A stretch of 64,000 bases of DNA from Ensifer adhaerens. Lineage in GTDB: Bacteria > Pseudomonadota > Alphaproteobacteria > Rhizobiales > Rhizobiaceae. The position numbers and the translations under genes are program-made. Where the stretch lies: NCBI RefSeq assembly GCF_002007205.1, contig NZ_LAZS01000006.1, positions 124,001 through 188,000 of the forward strand. The letters are read 5' to 3'. Of the stretch, positions 1-9,378 are shown in pieces; within the stretch, counting starts at the first letter, position 1, and each line of letters opens with the position of its first letter. Below the pieces are notes generated by a model, which saw only the letters and a list, made by a program, of their open reading frames with translations, was not told the DNA's origin and searched no databases.

Positions 1-27
1 AAGGAAACGGGACGTTGCGGCAAGATC

Positions 28-53
28 CCTTCTCCCCGCATGCGGGGAGAAGG
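28..53. repeat. 26-bp perfect palindrome of a rhizobial-type intergenic repeat
   Basis: A perfect 26-bp palindrome with arms of the form CCTTCTCCCCGCA lies upstream of betA. It is followed by a stretch to about position 120 in which GGATGAGGG-like words recur. Palindromes of this kind, followed by a conserved tail, are familiar intergenic mosaic repeats in Sinorhizobium and Rhizobium; assignment to a named family is inferred. It would form a stable RNA hairpin in the presumed betB-betA intercistronic region. Confidence 0.6.
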
Positions 54-164
54 TGGCGGCAGCCGGATGAGGGGCGGATCCCTCACCGTGCGGATGAGGG
101 ACGCATCCTCACCCGCGAAGGAGGGGCGTGCCGAGGGCAGCTAGGTAGAAGAAAGACCACGTCT

Positions 165-1814
165 ATGCAGGCAGATTACATCATCATCGGCTCCGGCTCC
201 GCCGGTTCGGCGCTCGCCTACCGGCTCTCGGAAGATGGCAAGAACACCGTCCTGGTGCTGGAATATGGCGGGACGGATGCCGGACCCTTCATCCAGATGC
301 CGGCGGCGCTTGCCTGGCCGATGAGCATGAAGCGCTACAATTGGGGCTACCTCTCCGAGCCTGAGCCGAACCTCAACAACCGGCGCATCACCGCGCCGCG
401 CGGCAAGGTGATCGGTGGCTCGTCGTCGATCAACGGTCTTGTCTATGTTCGTGGTCATGCGGAAGACTTCAACCGCTGGGAGGAGCTTGGCGCCCGTGGC
501 TGGGCCTATGCGGACGTGCTGCCCTATTTCAAGCGCATGGAACATTCTGATGGCGGCGAAGCCGGCTGGCGCGGCACTGACGGGCCGCTGCACGTCAAGC
601 GCGGCCCGGTTCACAACCCGCTGTTCCATGCCTTCATCGAGGCGGGCAAACAAGCGGGCTTCGAGGTGACCGACGACTATAACGGTTCGAAGCAGGAAGG
701 CTTCGGGCTGATGGAGCAGACCGTCTGGCAGGGCCGGCGCTGGTCGGCGGCGAATGCCTACCTGAAGCCGGCGATGAAGCGCCAGAACGTTTCGCTGGTG
801 CGCTGCTTCGCCCGCCGCATCATCATCGAGAACGGTAGGGCGACCGGCGTCGAGATCGAGCGCGGCGGAAAGATCGAGATCGTCAAGGCAAACCGCGAGG
901 TCGTCGTCTCGGCTTCCTCGTTCAATTCGCCGAAACTTTTGATGCTTTCGGGTATCGGCCCGGGTGAACACCTGAAGGACATGGGCATCGAGGTGAAGGC
1001 CGACCGGCCGGGCGTCGGGGCGAACCTGCAGGACCACATGGAGTTCTATTTCCAGCAGGTCTCGACCAAGCCGGTGTCGCTCTATTCCTGGCTGCCGTGG
1101 TTCTGGCAGGGCGTTGCCGGCGCGCAATGGCTGTTCTTCAAGAAGGGCCTTGGCATTTCCAACCAGTTCGAGGCCTGCGCCTTCCTGCGCTCGGCGCCCG
1201 GCGTCAAGCAGCCTGATATCCAGTATCACTTCCTGCCGGTGGCGATCAGCTACGACGGCAAGGCCGCGGCCAACACCCACGGCTTCCAGGTGCATGTCGG
1301 CTACAATCTCTCGAAGTCGCGCGGTAACGTCACGCTGCGCTCTTCCGACCCGATGGCCGACCCGGTGATCCGTTTCAACTATATGAGCCATCCGGAGGAC
1401 TGGGAGAAGTTCCGTCACTGCGTGCGCCTCACCCGCGAGATCTTCGGCCAGAAAGCCTTCGACCACTATCGCGGCCCGGAGATCCAGCCGGGAGAGAAAG
1501 TACAGTCGGACGACGACATCGATGCCTTCCTGCGTGAACATCTGGAAAGCGCCTATCACCCCTGCGGCACCTGCCGGATGGGCGCCAAGGACGACCCGAT
1601 GGCGGTGGTCGATCCGGAGACCCGCGTCATCGGCGTCGACGGGCTTCGTGTCGCCGACAGCTCGATCTTCCCGCACGTGACCTACGGCAACCTGAACAGC
1701 CCGTCGATCATGACCGGCGAAAAGGCGGCCGACCATATCCTCGGCAAGCAGCCGCTGGCGCGTTCCAACCAGGAGCCCTGGATCAACCCGCGCTGGCAGG
1801 TCAGCGACCGGTAA
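165..1814 (+). CDS. betA: Choline dehydrogenase, GMC oxidoreductase
   Basis: This 549-residue flavoprotein oxidises choline to betaine aldehyde, the first step of glycine-betaine synthesis for osmoprotection and choline use. An FAD Rossmann motif GSGSAG lies at residues 9-14. A GMC signature ([20 protein letters not shown]) lies near residue 76 and a second ([15 protein letters not shown]) near 255. The C-terminal catalytic-His segment [10 protein letters not shown] is present. The ATG at 165 is chosen because the open frame extends upstream only through repeat DNA and the family N-terminus begins right at the FAD motif. In rhizobia betA is normally the last gene of betICBA, so betB probably lies just left of the window. 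Length is normal for the family. Confidence 0.93.
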   Translation: MQADYIIIGSGSAGSALAYRLSEDGKNTVLVLEYGGTDAGPFIQMPAALAWPMSMKRYNWGYLSEPEPNLNNRRITAPRGKVIGGSSSINGLVYVRGHAEDFNRWEELGARGWAYADVLPYFKRMEHSDGGEAGWRGTDGPLHVKRGPVHNPLFHAFIEAGKQAGFEVTDDYNGSKQEGFGLMEQTVWQGRRWSAANAYLKPAMKRQNVSLVRCFARRIIIENGRATGVEIERGGKIEIVKANREVVVSASSFNSPKLLMLSGIGPGEHLKDMGIEVKADRPGVGANLQDHMEFYFQQVSTKPVSLYSWLPWFWQGVAGAQWLFFKKGLGISNQFEACAFLRSAPGVKQPDIQYHFLPVAISYDGKAAANTHGFQVHVGYNLSKSRGNVTLRSSDPMADPVIRFNYMSHPEDWEKFRHCVRLTREIFGQKAFDHYRGPEIQPGEKVQSDDDIDAFLREHLESAYHPCGTCRMGAKDDPMAVVDPETRVIGVDGLRVADSSIFPHVTYGNLNSPSIMTGEKAADHILGKQPLARSNQEPWINPRWQVSDR

Positions 1815-1824
1815 GCCGGCGTCC

Positions 1825-2307
1825 TTAGCCCACGAAGCCGATCCAGCGACCGGCCAGCACTGCGCCGAGCCATATGGTCAAGGAAGCCAGCGCCTGCACG
1901 CGCAGGCGCTGGTCCACCACGCCACTGGTGGCGGCCGCCAACCAGGCCGTACTCAGGCGCACCGACATCGCGTTCAAGGTGCCCAGCGCCAGCAGCACCA
2001 GCTTGGTCAGGAAGGCAGGATTGGCGAGATAGGCCGCCGGCCTGACGCTGAAGAGGCAAAGGCCGGTGACGATCGCCATCGCCAGGCCGATCGCAGCCGC
2101 CCGCGCCAGAAACGGACCGAGCACGTCGACGGGCGCCTGACCGACGAGCCCGAGCAGCCTCAGATCAAGCGGCACGATCGCGCCGATGAGCAGGCCAATC
2201 GCGAGAATATGCGCCGCATTGACCACGAGATAGAGGAGCGCCGAGCGCCTGAGCAACGCCGCTACCGGCCAGCCGGCAATCCATTCGACGAGTTCCGCGC
2301 CGCTCAT
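1825..2307 (-). CDS. Small polytopic membrane protein (DUF2214/DUF6644-like)
   Basis: This is a 160-residue protein with about four hydrophobic segments, around residues 22-46, 65-85, 95-115 and 138-158. The pattern resembles small DUF2214/DUF6644-type integral membrane proteins of unknown function. Its ATG overlaps the stop of the upstream gene (4-bp ATGA overlap at 2304-2307), so the two are translationally coupled and probably work together in the envelope. It converges with betA with a gap of only 10 bp. No catalytic or metal motif is evident, so the function is unknown. Confidence 0.7.
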   Translation of the reverse strand: MSGAELVEWIAGWPVAALLRRSALLYLVVNAAHILAIGLLIGAIVPLDLRLLGLVGQAPVDVLGPFLARAAAIGLAMAIVTGLCLFSVRPAAYLANPAFLTKLVLLALGTLNAMSVRLSTAWLAAATSGVVDQRLRVQALASLTIWLGAVLAGRWIGFVG

Positions 2308-2693
2308 CCACCAGCCCGGATGCGTTCCGGATAGATGTCATAGGTCTTGCCGGCGACCGTGATGCGCACCGCCTTCATGCGCTTTTCGTTCGGGTCGAGC
2401 GAGCGGTTGCCGAGAACGGTGATCTCGTCGCCGGCCTTGGCCGAACCCTCCACGAAGCCTGAACGTTCGGTCTGGCGGGGATTGCCGAGCTCGACGTGCC
2501 ACATCCCATCCGTGGTCGATTCCACTTCAAGGGTCGGGTGCGGCGGCGCCATCGAGATTTCGCGGATGATGCCTTTGAGCTCGATCTGGTCGGCCTCGGC
2601 CCAGGACCATCCGTGATGGGCATAGGCGCCGGTGACCAGTAGCCCCGTCAGGATGATTGCGACAACGCCAGGGCGTGAAATGGCATTCAACAT
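2304..2693 (-). CDS. Exported small protein, DUF6152-like
   Basis: A 129-residue protein with an N-terminal signal peptide (hydrophobic residues 8-20, likely cleavage after AYA), leaving a mature protein that begins with His-His. The mature part is polar and beta-rich (for example ITVLGNRSLDPNEKRMKAVRI), resembling the DUF6152 family of predicted periplasmic proteins. The frame is open further upstream, but an AAGGAG site about 9 bp before the ATG at 2693 decides this start. It is the first gene of a two-gene unit with the membrane protein that overlaps its stop. No function is known; the pairing of periplasmic and membrane partners is the main clue. Confidence 0.7.
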   Translation of the reverse strand: MLNAISRPGVVAIILTGLLVTGAYAHHGWSWAEADQIELKGIIREISMAPPHPTLEVESTTDGMWHVELGNPRQTERSGFVEGSAKAGDEITVLGNRSLDPNEKRMKAVRITVAGKTYDIYPERIRAGG

Positions 2694-3075
2694 CTGCCTG
2701 CTCCTTCGCCTGTTTCGGAGAGGTGGCAGCTTGAACCCGAAGAGCGGATTGCGAAAGGACGCGGTCTTCAACACTTCTTGAGCATCGCACCCGGACACCG
2801 CCTGTGGTTGCCATGACCGTGGGTTGCGCGAACTTTAATCAACAGCTTAAAATTTAGCCATTCTTAATCTCCGATTGTTATGTCTAGATGAGACGGAGTG
2901 AACGCTGGGCGAATGTGCCATGACGGCAGTTTCGCCGCGTGAGATCGCGTGCTCCATCCCATCATCGACATCACTCCCCTGCCAAGGCGAGCTTGCTTAC
3001 CGATGCCCTTGCGGCGTGTCCGCGGCCATCGGCCGAGGATGATTTTGCCTTGCGGGCAACCGAGGAGCGTTATTC
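2694..3075. other. Divergent intergenic region before mcp
   Basis: These 382 bp hold no convincing gene. The central part (about 2830-2885) is markedly AT-rich and likely carries the promoters for the minus-strand DUF6152 gene and the plus-strand chemoreceptor gene. A GAGGAG site at about 3060-3066 precedes the mcp ATG. Confidence 0.6.
2853..2867 (+). promoter_or_regulatory. Candidate CtrA-like box
   Basis: TTTA-N7-TTAA (TTTA, GCCATTC, TTAA) differs by one base from the alphaproteobacterial CtrA consensus TTAA-N7-TTAA. It sits about 210 bp upstream of the chemoreceptor ATG in the AT-rich section. Chemotaxis and motility genes are known CtrA targets in alphaproteobacteria; binding here is inference. 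Confidence 0.3.
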
Positions 3076-4989
3076 ATGACAATCAAAGCACGTCTGCTCG
3101 TGTGTTTGTCCCTGCTCGCCGTCGCCATGCTGGTCATGATCGCCACGGCCTTCAATGCGATGACCTCAATCTCCAAGCGGACGGAATCGATCGTCGCGGA
3201 TCGCCTGCTGCCCGTCGATCATCTGAAAACGGTGTCCGACATGTACGCCGTCGAGATCGTCGACACGACCCACAAGGTCAGAAGCGGCGCTCTCGACTGG
3301 GCGGCAGGCAAGCAGGCGATCGACACCGCCCTTGCCACCATCGATATGCAATGGCGCACCTATGAGGCGACACGGCTCACACCCCGGGAAAAGGAGCTCG
3401 CCGAAACGTTCGACAAGGCGCGCGTCGCCAGCGACGCCTCGATCCGCAGCCTCGTCGAGATCATGGAGCGCGAGGACAAGCCTGAGCTCGAGCGTTTCGC
3501 CGACGGCAAGCTCTACCCCTCCGTCGATCCTCTCGCCGCACCCATCAGCGAACTGATCAAGCTGCAGCTTTCCGAAGCCAATAACGAACTCGAGGCCGCC
3601 AAGGCAGAGAAAGCGAGCCTTACGCTTTGGCAAACCGTGATCGCCGGCTTCGCCCTGATCATGCTTGGAGCGACCGTCTGGTTCGTGATCGCCGGCCTGC
3701 TGCGTCCCCTGACGAAACTGCGCGAGGCCATGCGCCAGCTTGCCGCCGGCAATCTCAAGGCCGTCATTTTCGGCGAGGGCCGCCGGGATGAAATCGGCCA
3801 AATGGCGAGTGCGGTCGCCATCTTCCGCGACAACGCGCTGGAGCGCCAGCGGCTGGAGCAGGAGGCGGAAGCCGGCCGTTCGCTTTCCGAACGGGAGCGC
3901 GAACAACGCGAAGCGCAGAAGGCGAAAGAGGCGGCCGAGGTCCAGGCGGCGGTCAGTGCGCTCGGATTTGGCCTCGACCGGCTGGCAGAGGGTGACCTCA
4001 CCTTCCGGATCGAGCAGCCGCTCGCCGACCGGCTCGACGCCCTGCGTACCAATTTCAACAGCTCCGTCACCAATCTCGAAGAGGCGCTTCGCTCGGTCGG
4101 CGAGAACGCCCGCAGCATCAATGCCGGCGCCAGCGAAATCCGCTCGGCGGCGGGCGATCTTTCCAAGCGCACGGAACAGCAGGCCGCCTCGGTCGAGGAG
4201 ACCGCAGCCGCGCTCGACCAGATCGCCACCACCGTCGCCGATGCCAGCCGGCGGGCGGAAGAGGCCGGCACGCTCGTCACCCGCACCCGAGGTGCTGCCG
4301 AGAAATCCGGCGAAATCGTCGGCAATGCCGTCACCGCCATGAGCGGCATCGAAGCCTCGTCGCGGGAGATCTCCAGCATCATAGGCGTGATCGACGACAT
4401 CGCCTTCCAGACGAACCTCTTGGCGCTCAACGCCGGCGTCGAGGCGGCCCGCGCCGGTGAGGCCGGCAAGGGTTTTGCCGTCGTTGCCCAGGAGGTGCGC
4501 GAGCTTGCCCAGCGCTCGGCGCAAGCCGCCAAGGAGATCAAGGTGCTGATCGCCACCTCCGGGCAGCAGGTGAAATCCGGCGTTGCGCTGGTGCGCGAGA
4601 CCGGCACGGCGCTTGAGAGCATCATCATCGAGGTCAAGGAGATCAGCAGCCACGTCACCGCCATCGTCGAAAGCGCCCGCGAGCAGGCGGCCGGCATCCA
4701 GCAGATCAACACCGCCGTGAACGCGATCGACCAAGGCACGCAACAGAACGCAGCCATGGTGGAGCAATCGACCGCCGCCAGCCACAGCCTTGCCCGCGAG
4801 GCCGGCGCGCTCAACGACCTCCTCATACGCTTCAAGACCGGCAATGGCTCTTTGGCAGCGCCACGCCTCGTGGCAAGTGGCGCCACGGAAAGTACATCCC
4901 CCTCGCCCGCACGGGCCTTGACCCGCAAGCTCGCCGGCGCCTATCGCGGCGGCGCTCGGCCACAGGAGGACGGCTGGGCGGAGTTCTGA
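3076..4989 (+). CDS. Methyl-accepting chemotaxis protein
   Basis: A 637-residue chemoreceptor. TM1 is at about 7-27, followed by a four-helix-bundle-like periplasmic sensor region (28-182). TM2 is at about 183-208, then a HAMP domain (about 209-265) and a second HAMP-like linker (about 290-345). The methyl-accepting signalling domain carries the strictly conserved hairpin tip around residue 441 ([19 protein letters not shown]). The last residues GWAEF resemble the C-terminal xWxxF pentapeptide that tethers CheR/CheB. It signals through CheW/CheA to the flagella. The ligand cannot be predicted. A GAGGAG site precedes the ATG. It is monocistronic, with a terminator directly downstream. Confidence 0.95.
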   Translation: MTIKARLLVCLSLLAVAMLVMIATAFNAMTSISKRTESIVADRLLPVDHLKTVSDMYAVEIVDTTHKVRSGALDWAAGKQAIDTALATIDMQWRTYEATRLTPREKELAETFDKARVASDASIRSLVEIMEREDKPELERFADGKLYPSVDPLAAPISELIKLQLSEANNELEAAKAEKASLTLWQTVIAGFALIMLGATVWFVIAGLLRPLTKLREAMRQLAAGNLKAVIFGEGRRDEIGQMASAVAIFRDNALERQRLEQEAEAGRSLSEREREQREAQKAKEAAEVQAAVSALGFGLDRLAEGDLTFRIEQPLADRLDALRTNFNSSVTNLEEALRSVGENARSINAGASEIRSAAGDLSKRTEQQAASVEETAAALDQIATTVADASRRAEEAGTLVTRTRGAAEKSGEIVGNAVTAMSGIEASSREISSIIGVIDDIAFQTNLLALNAGVEAARAGEAGKGFAVVAQEVRELAQRSAQAAKEIKVLIATSGQQVKSGVALVRETGTALESIIIEVKEISSHVTAIVESAREQAAGIQQINTAVNAIDQGTQQNAAMVEQSTAASHSLAREAGALNDLLIRFKTGNGSLAAPRLVASGATESTSPSPARALTRKLAGAYRGGARPQEDGWAEF

Positions 4990-5008
4990 CCGATCAGACG
5001 TAGACCAA

Positions 5009-5044
5009 GGAGGCGCGAACCTTGTTTCGCGCCTCCAGCTTTTT
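5009..5044 (+). terminator. Rho-independent terminator of mcp
   Basis: An 11-bp perfect stem (GGAGGCGCGAA at 5009-5019 with TTCGCGCCTCC at 5026-5036) is followed by a T-rich run at 5040-5044, about 20 bp after the chemoreceptor stop. Confidence 0.85.
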
Positions 5045-5079
5045 ACGGCCTACCTGCAGCAGGCAATACAGTATTAAAT

Positions 5080-5094
5080 CTAGTAAATTACTAG
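5080..5094. promoter_or_regulatory. Palindrome in the cysH leader, candidate operator
   Basis: CTAGTA-AAT-TACTAG is a perfect inverted repeat in a short AT-rich patch about 135 bp upstream of cysH. Its position and symmetry fit an operator for a dimeric regulator of the cysHDN operon. The regulator's identity is unknown. Confidence 0.4.
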
Positions 5095-5229
5095 CTTATA
5101 TTCGGTTTTTCGCTGCTTTTCGATCTGAGAGGCAGATTTGCTCCAAACAAACAGCATTAGAAACCGCTATTTCTGTCCATTGACCTGTTGGGCTGCGATA
5201 TTCCGACCAAGTTGGAACAGGACGCAGCC

Positions 5230-5988
5230 ATGACCACGTCACTCCTCGAAACCACCGCCAAGGCTCTGAACGAGAAGCTCGAAAGCCTGGATCTCGCCGG
5301 GCGGCTGGCGCTCGTCGTAAGCCTTGAAGGGCGAGCAGTCTTCACGACCTCGCTCGGCATCGAGGACCAGGTGATCACCGCCGCCATCGGCAAGAACAAG
5401 CTTGCCGTCGATGTCGTCACGCTCCAGACCGGCCGCCTGTTCAATGAAACCGCCGCCCTCATCGACAAGACGGAAGAAGCCTTCGGCATCCTGATCAAGC
5501 GCTACCATCCGGAACAGGCCGACATCGACGCCTATGCGGCGCGTTACGGTCTCAACGGTTTCTACGAGAGCGTCGAAGCCCGTCATGCCTGTTGCGACGT
5601 GCGCAAGCTGAAGCCGCTTGCGCGCGCGCTCGAAGGGGCAACCTTCTGGGTTACCGGCCTGCGCCGCGGCCAGTCTGGAAACCGCGCATCGACCCCTTTC
5701 GCTGAGGCCGATCTGGAACGCGGGCTGATCAAGGTCAACCCGCTGGTGGATTGGGACATCGAGACCATCAACAGCTTCGTCGCTGCCCATGCCGTTCCGG
5801 TCAATCCGCTGCACGCCCGCGGCTACCCCTCGATCGGTTGCGAGCCCTGCACTCGCGCGATCAAGCCCGGCGAGCCGGAGCGCGCCGGCCGCTGGTGGTG
5901 GGAGAACGACGAGAAGCGCGAATGTGGTCTGCACGTTCCGGAAGCTGCCGCCAGTTCCATCATCCCGAATTCGAGCAGCGCCGCCTGA
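5230..5988 (+). CDS. cysH: Adenylylsulfate (APS-type) reductase
   Basis: A 252-residue cytoplasmic enzyme that reduces activated sulfate to sulfite in assimilatory sulfur metabolism. It has an adenylyl-sulfate-binding PP-loop-like fold. Four Cys residues (C121-C122 in ACCDVRK, C204 and C207 in CEPC) match the [4Fe-4S] ligands of APS-preferring reductases, and C232 in the ECGLH tail is the catalytic cysteine. The iron-sulfur ligands argue for APS rather than PAPS as substrate, as is known for rhizobial CysH. The frame opens at 5188, but the ATG at 5230 matches the family N-terminus. cysD starts 43 bp downstream, so this heads cysHDN. Confidence 0.93.
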   Translation: MTTSLLETTAKALNEKLESLDLAGRLALVVSLEGRAVFTTSLGIEDQVITAAIGKNKLAVDVVTLQTGRLFNETAALIDKTEEAFGILIKRYHPEQADIDAYAARYGLNGFYESVEARHACCDVRKLKPLARALEGATFWVTGLRRGQSGNRASTPFAEADLERGLIKVNPLVDWDIETINSFVAAHAVPVNPLHARGYPSIGCEPCTRAIKPGEPERAGRWWWENDEKRECGLHVPEAAASSIIPNSSSAA

Positions 5989-6031
5989 GGCTGGCGCGCT
6001 CATCCGAAGACAAATCCTCCCGGAGACTGAA

Positions 6032-6985
6032 ATGCCCCATAACCTTCCGGAAACGGAACTGCACAATCCGCAGAGCGCCAAACCGCCGCTCGATCCGCAC
6101 CTGAAGGCGCTGGAAAACGAGGCGATCCACATCTTCCGCGAAGTGGCGGCCGAGTTCGAACGCCCGGTCATGCTCTATTCGATCGGCAAGGATTCCTCGG
6201 TGCTCCTGCACCTCGCCCGCAAGGCCTTCTATCCCGGCCGCGTGCCCTTCCCGCTGCTGCACGTCAACACCGGCTGGAAGTTCGCCGAGATGATCGCGTT
6301 TCGCAACGAGATCGTCGAGCGCTACGACCTCGACCTGATCGAGCACGTCAATCCGCGCGGTGCGGCCGAGAACGTCACGCCCTTCACCCACGGCTCGGCG
6401 CTCTATACCGACATCATGAAGACCGAAGCCCTGCGCCAGGCGCTCGACGCCGGCCAGTTCGACGCGGCCTTCGGTGGCGCGCGCCGCGACGAGGAGGCGA
6501 GCCGCGCCAAGGAGCGCATCTACTCCTTCCGCACGCCCGACCACCGTTGGGATCCGCGCAACCAGCGCCCGGAACTCTGGAACGTCTATAACGGCATGAT
6601 CCGCAAGGGCGAGAGCGTGCGCGCCTTCCCGCTCTCCAACTGGACCGAGGTCGACATCTGGCGCTACATCCAGGCCGAAGAGATTCCGATCGTGCCGCTC
6701 TACTTTGCTGAGAAGCGCCCGATCGTCGAACGCGACGGCATGATGATCCTCGCCGAAGATCCGCGCCTCGAACTGCTACCGGGCGAAACCAAGCGCGAGG
6801 AAGTCATCCGCTTCCGCACGCTCGGCTGCTTCCCGCTGACCGGCGCCATCCGCTCGAACGCGACGACGCTCGACGACATCATCTCCGAACTCGAAACCGC
6901 GACCGTATCCGAACGCCAGGGCCGCGCCATCGACCGTGACCAGTCCGGCTCGATGGAAAAGAAGAAACGCGAAGGATATTTCTGA
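6032..6985 (+). CDS. cysD: Sulfate adenylyltransferase subunit 2
   Basis: A 317-residue small subunit of ATP sulfurylase, which makes APS from ATP and sulfate. The PP-loop ATP-pyrophosphatase motif SIGKDSS lies near residue 50. The C-terminus ([12 protein letters not shown]) is typical of CysD. The open frame begins far upstream inside cysH; the ATG at 6032 is chosen from a GGAG site at 6022-6025 and the family N-terminus. It acts with CysN, whose GTPase drives the reaction; the two genes overlap by one base (TGATG), indicating coupled translation for stoichiometric assembly. Confidence 0.95.
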   Translation: MPHNLPETELHNPQSAKPPLDPHLKALENEAIHIFREVAAEFERPVMLYSIGKDSSVLLHLARKAFYPGRVPFPLLHVNTGWKFAEMIAFRNEIVERYDLDLIEHVNPRGAAENVTPFTHGSALYTDIMKTEALRQALDAGQFDAAFGGARRDEEASRAKERIYSFRTPDHRWDPRNQRPELWNVYNGMIRKGESVRAFPLSNWTEVDIWRYIQAEEIPIVPLYFAEKRPIVERDGMMILAEDPRLELLPGETKREEVIRFRTLGCFPLTGAIRSNATTLDDIISELETATVSERQGRAIDRDQSGSMEKKKREGYF

Positions 6986-8490
6986 TGACCGCACCCGCAA
7001 CCGCGAATGCCGTCGAGCACGTTGCTGCCGGCGAGGTTCTGGCTTTTCCGGCGCAGGAGCCGGCGCGCGCCACCCGTGACAGTCGTCCGCTTCGCCTGAT
7101 CACCTGCGGCTCGGTCGACGACGGCAAGTCGACGCTGATCGGCCGCCTGCTCTGGGATACCAAGGCGGTCAAGGAAGACCAGGCAGCGACCCTACAGCGT
7201 GATTCCAGTGGCAAGCAGAACGATCTCGGCCTGCCCGATTTCGCATTGCTGCTCGACGGCCTGCAGGCCGAGCGCGAACAGGGCATCACCATCGACGTCG
7301 CCTATCGCTATTTCTCGACCGACAAGCGCTCCTTCATCGTCGCCGACACCCCCGGCCATGAGCAATATACCCGCAACATGGCGACCGGCGCTTCGACCGC
7401 CGATCTCGCCGTGCTCTTGGTCGATGCGCGTGTCGGCCTTTTGGAACAGACCCGCCGGCACGCGACGATCGCGACGCTGATGGGCATCAAGCAGTTCGTG
7501 CTCGCCGTCAACAAGATCGACCTCACCGACTACGACCGCGCCCGTTTTGAGGAAATCAGCCACGAGTTCAGGGAATTGGCGCTGTCGCTCGGCGTGCGCC
7601 AGGTCACGGCCATCCCGGTTTCGGCGCTGAAGGGCGAAAACGTCGTCTATGACGGCAGCGCCTCCATGCCCTGGTATGACGGCCCGACCTTGATCGAGGT
7701 CTTGGAACTGGCAACCACCCGTTCGGCCCAGACGGTGGGCTTCCGCCTGCCGGTGCAGCGCGTCTCGCGTCCGGGCGAGAGCTTCCGCGGCTACCAGGGT
7801 ACGGTTGCCGGCGGCTCGGTGAAGCCCGGTGACAGCGTCGTGATCCTGCCCTCGGGCATGGTTGCCAACGTCACCAAGATCGTCACCTTCGACCTCGTGC
7901 GCAACGCGGCGGTCGCCGGCGACGCGATCACGCTCGTGCTCGACCGTCAGGTGGACGTGTCGCGCGGCGACATGATCGTGGCGATCGACAGCCAGCCGCT
8001 GACGGGTCTTTCCTTCGACGCGCAGCTCGTCGCGCTGCAGGCGGAAGGCATCCAGCCCGGCAAGCGCTACTGGCTGAAGAGCGGCAGCCGCCGCCAGCGC
8101 GTCCAGGTGCAGCCGGCAAGCCAGCTCGATCTCAAGACCGGCAAGTGGAACCAGGCCGACCAACTGCCAATGAACGCGATCGGCAAGGTGCATCTCGCCT
8201 TCGACGAACAGGCGATCTTCGACACCTACGAGCAGAACCGGACCACCGGCGCCTTCATCCTGATCGACCCGGACACCAACAACACGGTGGCCGGCGGCAT
8301 GATCACGGCCAAGCGCTCGGCGCTCGGGGGCATCCACACCGAGGACGCCCGTGTCATCCTCTCGCTGCCGGCCGATCTTGCCGACAAGCTGATGGCGACG
8401 GAGCTTTTCGCCGGCCGCCGCGAGGAAGCCGAGGTCCGCCGCGTGAGTGCCGGAAAGGCCATCGAGATCATCGACGATATCGACGGTTGA
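6985..8490 (+). CDS. cysN: Sulfate adenylyltransferase subunit 1 (GTPase)
   Basis: A 501-residue EF-Tu-like GTPase partner of CysD. G1 is GSVDDGKST near residue 43, G3 DTPGHEQY near 120, G4 NKID near 175, followed by two beta-barrel domains. The length matches stand-alone CysN. There is no C-terminal APS kinase (CysC) extension, unlike nodulation NodQ fusions. This fits the adjacent APS-type CysH, which does not need PAPS. It is the last gene of cysHDN and is followed by a strong terminator. Confidence 0.95.
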   Translation: MTAPATANAVEHVAAGEVLAFPAQEPARATRDSRPLRLITCGSVDDGKSTLIGRLLWDTKAVKEDQAATLQRDSSGKQNDLGLPDFALLLDGLQAEREQGITIDVAYRYFSTDKRSFIVADTPGHEQYTRNMATGASTADLAVLLVDARVGLLEQTRRHATIATLMGIKQFVLAVNKIDLTDYDRARFEEISHEFRELALSLGVRQVTAIPVSALKGENVVYDGSASMPWYDGPTLIEVLELATTRSAQTVGFRLPVQRVSRPGESFRGYQGTVAGGSVKPGDSVVILPSGMVANVTKIVTFDLVRNAAVAGDAITLVLDRQVDVSRGDMIVAIDSQPLTGLSFDAQLVALQAEGIQPGKRYWLKSGSRRQRVQVQPASQLDLKTGKWNQADQLPMNAIGKVHLAFDEQAIFDTYEQNRTTGAFILIDPDTNNTVAGGMITAKRSALGGIHTEDARVILSLPADLADKLMATELFAGRREEAEVRRVSAGKAIEIIDDIDG

Positions 8491-8510
8491 ACGACAGATA
8501 CACACCGCAG

Positions 8511-8534
8511 AAAGGGGCCAGAACGGCCCCTTTT
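8511..8534 (+). terminator. Rho-independent terminator of cysHDN
   Basis: A 9-bp GC-rich stem (AAAGGGGCC at 8511-8519 with GGCCCCTTT at 8525-8533) with a 5-nt loop and a trailing T-run lies 20 bp after the cysN stop. Confidence 0.88.
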
Positions 8535-8631
8535 CATTTGCTTGCGGCGACTGAGGTCCAGCCACGATCGCGGCAGATGCCTTTCCAGAAGGGCGCGTTG
8601 CACTATCTCCCTGCCACATGGGAGAAGCACC

Positions 8632-8826
8632 ATGAAATCGGAACTTCAAGGCGAGGACGCGAGGCGGCAAGGCATTCGCGGTCGCACGGTATCGATCGAG
8701 ACATTTGCGTGGAGATACCGGCTCGACACGGAAGAAGCCGAGCGGCTGCAAGACCAGTTCGGTCCGGCCGCTGGCGAGATCGAACTGCTGCAGGCGGCCC
8801 GCCGCAACGGCATGCCGGAGGAGTAG
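8632..8826 (+). CDS. Small hypothetical protein
   Basis: A 64-residue, charged and soluble protein with no signal or membrane segment. The ATG at 8632 follows a GGAGAAG site; the frame opens earlier without a comparable site. The central region TFAWRYRLDTEEAERLQDQFGP looks helical and is faintly reminiscent of short DUF3606-like proteins, but that is weak. It lies between the cysN terminator and a convergent small gene, so it must have its own promoter. Function unknown. Confidence 0.55.
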   Translation: MKSELQGEDARRQGIRGRTVSIETFAWRYRLDTEEAERLQDQFGPAAGEIELLQAARRNGMPEE

Positions 8827-8847
8827 ACCCAGCCGGCATGATCATCG

Positions 8848-8991
8848 CTACAGCTGCTGTTCGATCGCAGGCATAACCATTGTCAGCGGCGCGGGATCGG
8901 CATGCTGCCACAGCTGATAGCCGACAACGCTGCCGAGGATGGCGGACCATATGGCGATCTCGCGAAAGGTGAAAATCGGTTCCTTCAACAT
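8848..8991 (-). CDS. Small single-pass membrane protein
   Basis: A 47-residue protein with one hydrophobic segment at about residues 9-27 (IAIWSAILGSVVGYQLWQH) and short polar ends. The ATG at 8991 is preceded by an AAGAGG site; ATG codons at 9009 and 9093 extend the frame but have poorer context. Converges with the 64-residue gene, 21 bp apart. Function unknown; it could be a small accessory membrane protein. Confidence 0.5.
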   Translation of the reverse strand: MLKEPIFTFREIAIWSAILGSVVGYQLWQHADPAPLTMVMPAIEQQL

Positions 8992-9328
8992 CTGAGCCTC
9001 TTTGGGCATGAACAAGTGTTGATGGAAATATCGCGCCGATTGTTCACGCTGATAAGACGCCAATCGGTGAACACGTCGTTTCAATGTGAACAATAAAACG
9101 GCACATCGCTGTCGGCATCCGACGCCGCGGAGCCATTCACCGTCCCAAAACGGGACAAGACAGGCAATCGCTTCACCCTGACCCGAAATCGTACGGATCG
9201 CGCCTTTTCATCCGTCCGCGCATTCGTAAGTTGGCGCGTCGATCATGAGGATCGATAGGGCTGTTTCACCGTTTCTGGACGTTGTGGGACAGTCCGCCTG
9301 ACCAAGCAGCCATCCTGGCCCGGCATAT
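8992..9328. other. Intergenic region without recognisable genes
   Basis: About 340 bp. A short inverted repeat GTCCC-N5-GGGAC lies at 9142-9156, and its half GGGAC recurs near 9290. No open frame with coding character or good ribosome-binding site was seen. The region probably holds the promoter of the small membrane gene. Confidence 0.5.
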
Positions 9329-9350
9329 AAAAAGGGCCCTTGCGAGCCCT
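9329..9350 (-). terminator. Terminator of the BASS transporter gene
   Basis: Read on the minus strand, AGGGC (9350-9346) pairs with GCCCT (9337-9333) and is followed by a TTTTTAT run. It lies about 30 bp after the stop of the gene at 9379. Confidence 0.65.
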
Positions 9351-9378
9351 CTCCTGCTACTCATCGCGGGCAACGTGA

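Noticed and set aside
141-1736. Minus-strand open frame antisense to betA
   Set aside because: No motif and typical shadow composition; betA is complete on the plus strand.
2835-2850. TTAA-N8-TTAA as a CtrA box
   Set aside because: The spacer is 8 instead of 7 bp; the neighbouring TTTA-N7-TTAA is the better candidate.
6985-8490. cysN as a NodQ-type CysN-CysC fusion
   Set aside because: The protein ends at 501 residues without any APS-kinase domain, and the neighbour is an APS-type reductase.
9142-9156. GTCCC-N5-GGGAC as a LexA/SOS box
   Set aside because: Alphaproteobacterial LexA uses GTTC-N7-GTTC direct repeats; this short GC palindrome does not match and no SOS gene is adjacent.
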